Of a stretch of 64,000 bases of DNA, positions 60,996-64,000 are shown piece by piece; the first letter of the stretch is position 1, and each line of letters opens with the position of its first letter. The notes beneath the pieces are model-generated. The model worked only from the letters and a program-made list of their open reading frames with translations. It did no database searches and was not told the origin of the DNA. The stretch lies in assembly GCF_040530035.1 (NCBI RefSeq), contig NZ_JBEWCD010000001.1, forward strand, positions 2,046,001 through 2,110,000. Reading direction: 5' to 3'. The translations under genes were made by a program, and so were the position numbers. This stretch comes from Roseibium sp. HPY-6 (lineage in GTDB: Bacteria > Pseudomonadota > Alphaproteobacteria > Rhizobiales > Stappiaceae).

Positions 60996-61667
60996 TCAAG
61001 CGGCCTCGCCCGCCAGCAATTGCCGGATGATGGATTCATAAGCGTCGACGCCCTGTGCACCCGTGACCAGATGCCGCCGATTGAAGATCACGGCGGGAAC
61101 ACCTTGGATCCCGTTCTGTGTCCAGAACGTTTCTTCCTGCCGCACCTGATCCGCGTAGCGGCCATCTTGCAGAACATTCAAAGCGTCTGCTCTGTCAAGA
61201 CCGACGCTTTCTGCAACCTCGGCCAGAACATCAACATCGTTGAGGTCCTGCCGATCCTGAAAATAGGCGGTGAACAAAGCCATTTTGAGAACGTGCTCCT
61301 TGCCCTCGCTCGCGGCCCAGTGCAGCAGTTGGTGCGCCTTGAATGTGTTCACCATCTGCATGTCATCGGTGAACTTGAACTCAAATCCAAGTCCGCTTCC
61401 GATCTCCGACAAGCGCTTGCGCGCGGCTTCTGACTGTTCTTTTGTCGACCCATATTTGCGCATGATGTGATCGCGCAGGTTTTCGCCTTCCGCCGGCATG
61501 TCGGGATTAAGCTCGAAGGGATGCCATTTGACGCTCGCGGAGGCCTGTGTTCGTTGAATAGCCTGTTCCAACTGCTTGAAACCGACAATACACCAGGGAC
61601 ACACAACATCGGAGACGATGTCGATTTGAAGAACCTCCTCCATATCAAAATCTGACAAATCAGCCAC
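60996..61667 (-). CDS. DsbA-family (FrnE-like) oxidoreductase
   Basis: A 223-aa thioredoxin-fold protein with an active site CPWC in SDVVCPWCIVGFKQLE, a helical insertion and C-terminal GVPAVIFNRRHLVTGAQG (cis-Pro region). No signal peptide, so it is cytoplasmic, like FrnE-type DsbA proteins. I use GTG 61667, which has AAGGAG 9 bases upstream and overlaps the antiporter stop by 8 bp. ATG 61643 is a shorter alternative. Confidence 0.85.
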   Translation of the reverse strand: MADLSDFDMEEVLQIDIVSDVVCPWCIVGFKQLEQAIQRTQASASVKWHPFELNPDMPAEGENLRDHIMRKYGSTKEQSEAARKRLSEIGSGLGFEFKFTDDMQMVNTFKAHQLLHWAASEGKEHVLKMALFTAYFQDRQDLNDVDVLAEVAESVGLDRADALNVLQDGRYADQVRQEETFWTQNGIQGVPAVIFNRRHLVTGAQGVDAYESIIRQLLAGEAA

Positions 61668-63603
61668 GGGTCTCTTCTCCTTCGGGTTCCAGTCCCAGGG
61701 TTGCATCGCCTTTCGGCGGCGGGTTCCATCCGCGCTCCGTCCGGTCATGACGTTCTTCGCCGCGATCAACCCTCATGATGTCGAACAGGGTTTCTGCATG
61801 GGCGCGCATTGCATCAATGTAGGACTTGTCGACACCGCCGTCGTTGTAATTCTCGCGCAGATCATCAAGCATCGCGAAGTCGTGATTGCGAAACTCCCTG
61901 GTTTTCGTTCTCGCCCGGAACGGATGCCCGCCAAGCTCGACAAGTGCCTGCCGTCCCAGCGCCAGCGCGCCTTCGAACACTTCCCGCTCCGCGATATGGG
62001 CCCCGACGTTTTCCAGCTCGTAGACATGGTGGCGATCTCGCGCCCTGGCGAGAATTTTCACCTTCGGATAGGTTTTGGCAACGTGCTCGACCACAAGCGT
62101 CTGCTTGTCACGGTCATCAATCGCCGCAATGAAGAGATCCACGTCGCCGACACCTGCCGTGTGCAGCAGATCAGGCCGCGTGGCGTCCCCGTAAAAGGTC
62201 TTGATGCCAACCTTGCTAAGGTTCTCAACTGTCTGCGGATCATGGTCCAGGATGACGACGTCATAGCCGCTGGTCAGCAGCAACCTTGAAATGATCTGAC
62301 CGAACCGGCCCATGCCCACAATCACGACGCGGCCCTTGCTGTCGATGACATCTGCTTCCCGATCAGACTTCGCGGAGGCGCGCGGAGCGATCACCTTTTC
62401 ATAGAGTATGAACAGGGCCGGCGTGAGCAGCATCGAGATCGCGACGACAAGCGTCATGGTTCGAAGCAGGCTTTGATCAAGTGCGCCGGAACTGCTTGCA
62501 AACCCGAAGAGCACAAACGCGAATTCGCCGGCCTGGGCAAGTCCAAGCGCGAACAGCCAGCGATCAGGACCGTCCAGACGGAACAGCGTGCCGAGCCCGA
62601 ACAGCAAGGCGAACTTGACGGCCATCAGACCGAGCGCCAGTCCGAAGATGGTGATGGGTGCGCCAAACAGAAGATTGAAATCGATCCCGGCCCCGACTGT
62701 CAGGAAAAACAGTCCGAGCAACAGCCCTTTAAAGGGCTCGATGTCGCTTTCCAGTTCATGCCGGTAATCGCTGTCGGAAAGGACAACGCCCGCAAGGAAA
62801 GTTCCAAGTGCAGGGGACAGGCCGACAAAGTCCATCAGAAGCGCGATCCCGATCACGAGCAGGAGCGCAGTCGCCGTAAATATTTCGCGCAAATGCGCTT
62901 CCGCAATAAATCGGAAGACAGGTCTGAGCAGGTGTCTGCCGGCAATGATGATCGCGATGATCACGGCGAAGATCACCAGTGCCTGGGCCCATCCCGGCAG
63001 GGCAGCGAGCGCCTCGCCGCCATGCGCGCCTCCGCCTTCATGTCCGCCGTGCCCGTGACCGTCAGAGTGTTCAGCGCCATTGCCGGCGACGTGGCCGACG
63101 GCCAGAAGTGGCAAGACGGCGAGCATCGGGATGACCGCGATATCCTGGGTCAGCAGTACGGAAAACGAACTCTGCCCGCCTTGTGTCTTCAGCCAACCTT
63201 TTTCGTTAAGGGTCTGCAGCACGATGGCGGTCGACGACAGCGCAAGGATCATTCCGAGCGCAAGCGCACCCTGCCATTCAAGGCCAAACACAAGCCCGAT
63301 CCCCGCGAAGACGGCGGTGGTGCCGACAACCTGCAATCCGCCGAGTCCGATCAGCTGCTTGCGCATCTTCCACAAGACGGCGGGTTGCAGCTCCAGGCCA
63401 ACCAGAAACAGCATCATCACAACGCCGAACTCGGCGAAGTGCTGCACTTCCGTTGTTTCGGACCCGACAATCCCGAGAACAGGACCAATGACGACACCGG
63501 CGATCAGGTATCCAAGGACCGAACCGAGGCCGAGCCTGTTTGCGATCGGCACGGCGATGACGGCTGCGCACAAATAAACGAATGCGTCGCTGAGAAGCTC
63601 CAT
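61660..63603 (-). CDS. Glutathione-regulated-type K+/H+ antiporter (KefB/KefC, CPA2)
   Basis: A 647-aa antiporter: ~12 helices in residues 1-400 (GYLIAGVVIGPVLG, FLVGLELQP, LALSSTAIVLQTL, LGTFLAGVVLSDS), then a TrkA-N/RCK domain (VVIVGMGRFGQIISRLLL, LDHDPQTV). Residues 179-195 in a loop are His/Gly-rich (HSDGHGHGGHEGG), unusual for the family and possibly metal-binding. It shares one base with the stop of the KefF-type gene (TGATG). It would protect against electrophiles by K+ efflux. Confidence 0.92.
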   Translation of the reverse strand: MELLSDAFVYLCAAVIAVPIANRLGLGSVLGYLIAGVVIGPVLGIVGSETTEVQHFAEFGVVMMLFLVGLELQPAVLWKMRKQLIGLGGLQVVGTTAVFAGIGLVFGLEWQGALALGMILALSSTAIVLQTLNEKGWLKTQGGQSSFSVLLTQDIAVIPMLAVLPLLAVGHVAGNGAEHSDGHGHGGHEGGGAHGGEALAALPGWAQALVIFAVIIAIIIAGRHLLRPVFRFIAEAHLREIFTATALLLVIGIALLMDFVGLSPALGTFLAGVVLSDSDYRHELESDIEPFKGLLLGLFFLTVGAGIDFNLLFGAPITIFGLALGLMAVKFALLFGLGTLFRLDGPDRWLFALGLAQAGEFAFVLFGFASSSGALDQSLLRTMTLVVAISMLLTPALFILYEKVIAPRASAKSDREADVIDSKGRVVIVGMGRFGQIISRLLLTSGYDVVILDHDPQTVENLSKVGIKTFYGDATRPDLLHTAGVGDVDLFIAAIDDRDKQTLVVEHVAKTYPKVKILARARDRHHVYELENVGAHIAEREVFEGALALGRQALVELGGHPFRARTKTREFRNHDFAMLDDLRENYNDGGVDKSYIDAMRAHAETLFDIMRVDRGEERHDRTERGWNPPPKGDATLGLEPEGEETRG

Positions 63604-64000
63604 CAGACCGTCTCCCCTTTCAAAATGAAATCGTCGAGAATGTCGGTCAGAACGTCGGCCCGGGTCGCCTTTTCAAGATCCAGCCGGTCTGCCACGAGCG
63701 CTTTCAGGAGGTCGTCATAGGCATTGCGATGCACATTGAGCCGCCCTTCTTCAACGGCCCGGCCGGCGCCGAACAGGCAGAAAGGCGCAAGGTATTTCAT
63801 TCGGCAGAGATCAGCTGTCTTTTCGAACGGTGCAAGCAGGCTGCGCAGGTCGGCATGGTTCATTCCCTGCTCCGAATAGGCGTCCGGCTTGGCACCGGTC
63901 GTCACCGCATTCAGGAAAATCTTGCCGTCAAGCTCATGTCCGTGTTGGCCGTACGCGAACCCGTATTCCAAAACAAGATCCTGCCACTCCTTCATGATCG
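63603..64000 (-). CDS. KefF-type NAD(P)H quinone reductase, C-terminal part (partial)
   Basis: The frame runs off the window end; 132 codons are visible. IMKEWQDLVLEYGFAYGQHG, then GKIFLNAVTTGAKPDAY and KYLAPFCLFGAGRA match the flavodoxin-2 family of KefF/KefG ancillary proteins, which bind FMN and activate Kef antiporters. The N-terminal FMN region lies outside. It is coupled directly to kefB. Confidence 0.85.
   Translation of the reverse strand, partial: IMKEWQDLVLEYGFAYGQHGHELDGKIFLNAVTTGAKPDAYSEQGMNHADLRSLLAPFEKTADLCRMKYLAPFCLFGAGRAVEEGRLNVHRNAYDDLLKALVADRLDLEKATRADVLTDILDDFILKGETV

Noticed and set aside
62473..63720. Plus-strand open frame (415 codons) opposite kefB
   Set aside because: Highly charged Gln/Arg/Lys-rich translation, complementary to transmembrane helices on the other strand.
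1..64000. CRISPR arrays, tRNA/rRNA genes, insertion sequences, phage genes
   Set aside because: No regularly spaced direct repeats, no tRNA cloverleaf or CCA-type ends, no transposase or integrase motifs were found by reading both strands.

Overview
The window reads as chromosomal DNA of a metabolically versatile alphaproteobacterium. The evidence is the high GC content, a C4-pathway 5-aminolevulinate synthase (hemA) with an FNR-type site, many sugar and acid ABC importers with LacI, IclR and TetR regulators, and a De Ley-Doudoroff galactose route. A marine Stappiaceae/Roseibium-like or rhizobial relative is my inference; no rRNA or marker gene here proves it. I see no tRNA, rRNA, CRISPR array, prophage or transposase.

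Layout. 1-2982 (minus): glycerol-type ABC importer genes glpV, glpS and the first codons of glpT, with a palindromic operator upstream. 3427-6742: kynA and two divergent orphan periplasmic binding proteins. 6860-13553 (plus): a three-gene transglutaminase/ATP-grasp/Alpha-E operon of the predicted peptide-ligase type. 13856-21460 (minus): a LacI-controlled sugar ABC operon with a GH63-like hydrolase. It is followed upstream by rbsD, a VOC protein, a CofD-like protein and glycerate 2-kinase (21870-25263). 25466-26662: a DUF427 protein and an ArsR/SRPBCC pair. 26723-30495 (minus): a TetR-led acyl-CoA operon (enoyl-CoA hydratase, acyl-CoA ligase, two hotdog/MaoC proteins). 30853-32070: hemA. 32602-35393: a small protein, a DUF1194 protein and a Na+/H+ antiporter.

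35470-41709 (plus) is the most unusual part: seven same-strand genes, three of which encode different Rieske fusion proteins. These are Rieske + glutamate-synthase FMN/3Fe-4S domain, Rieske + thiamine-diphosphate enzyme, and ferric-reductase-like membrane domain + Rieske. They come with three small membrane proteins, one of them a 57-aa ORF that overlaps both neighbours, and a membrane-anchored protein with a Cys/His motif. I do not recognise a described system with this composition; it looks like an electron-transfer chain from a 2-oxo-acid-type TPP enzyme to the membrane.

41716-47432 (minus) is a branched-chain-type (Liv) importer with an alpha/beta hydrolase. Its promoter carries nearly the same 24-bp palindrome as the TetR gene about 17 kb away, so importer and acyl-CoA operon probably form one regulon. 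47846-60364 is a galactoside locus: IclR and UgpC-type ATPase on minus; binding protein, two permeases, GH36 alpha-galactosidase, galactose-dehydrogenase-like SDR, KDGal kinase, KDPGal aldolase, lactonase and GH42 beta-galactosidase on plus. 60996-64000 (minus): FrnE-like DsbA, KefB-type antiporter and part of a KefF-type quinone reductase.

Two patterns run across the window. All four ABC binding-protein genes that have transporter partners are followed by a strong stem-loop before the next gene. Five copies of a roughly 100-127-bp GTCATYCCGG-bounded palindromic repeat lie between genes.
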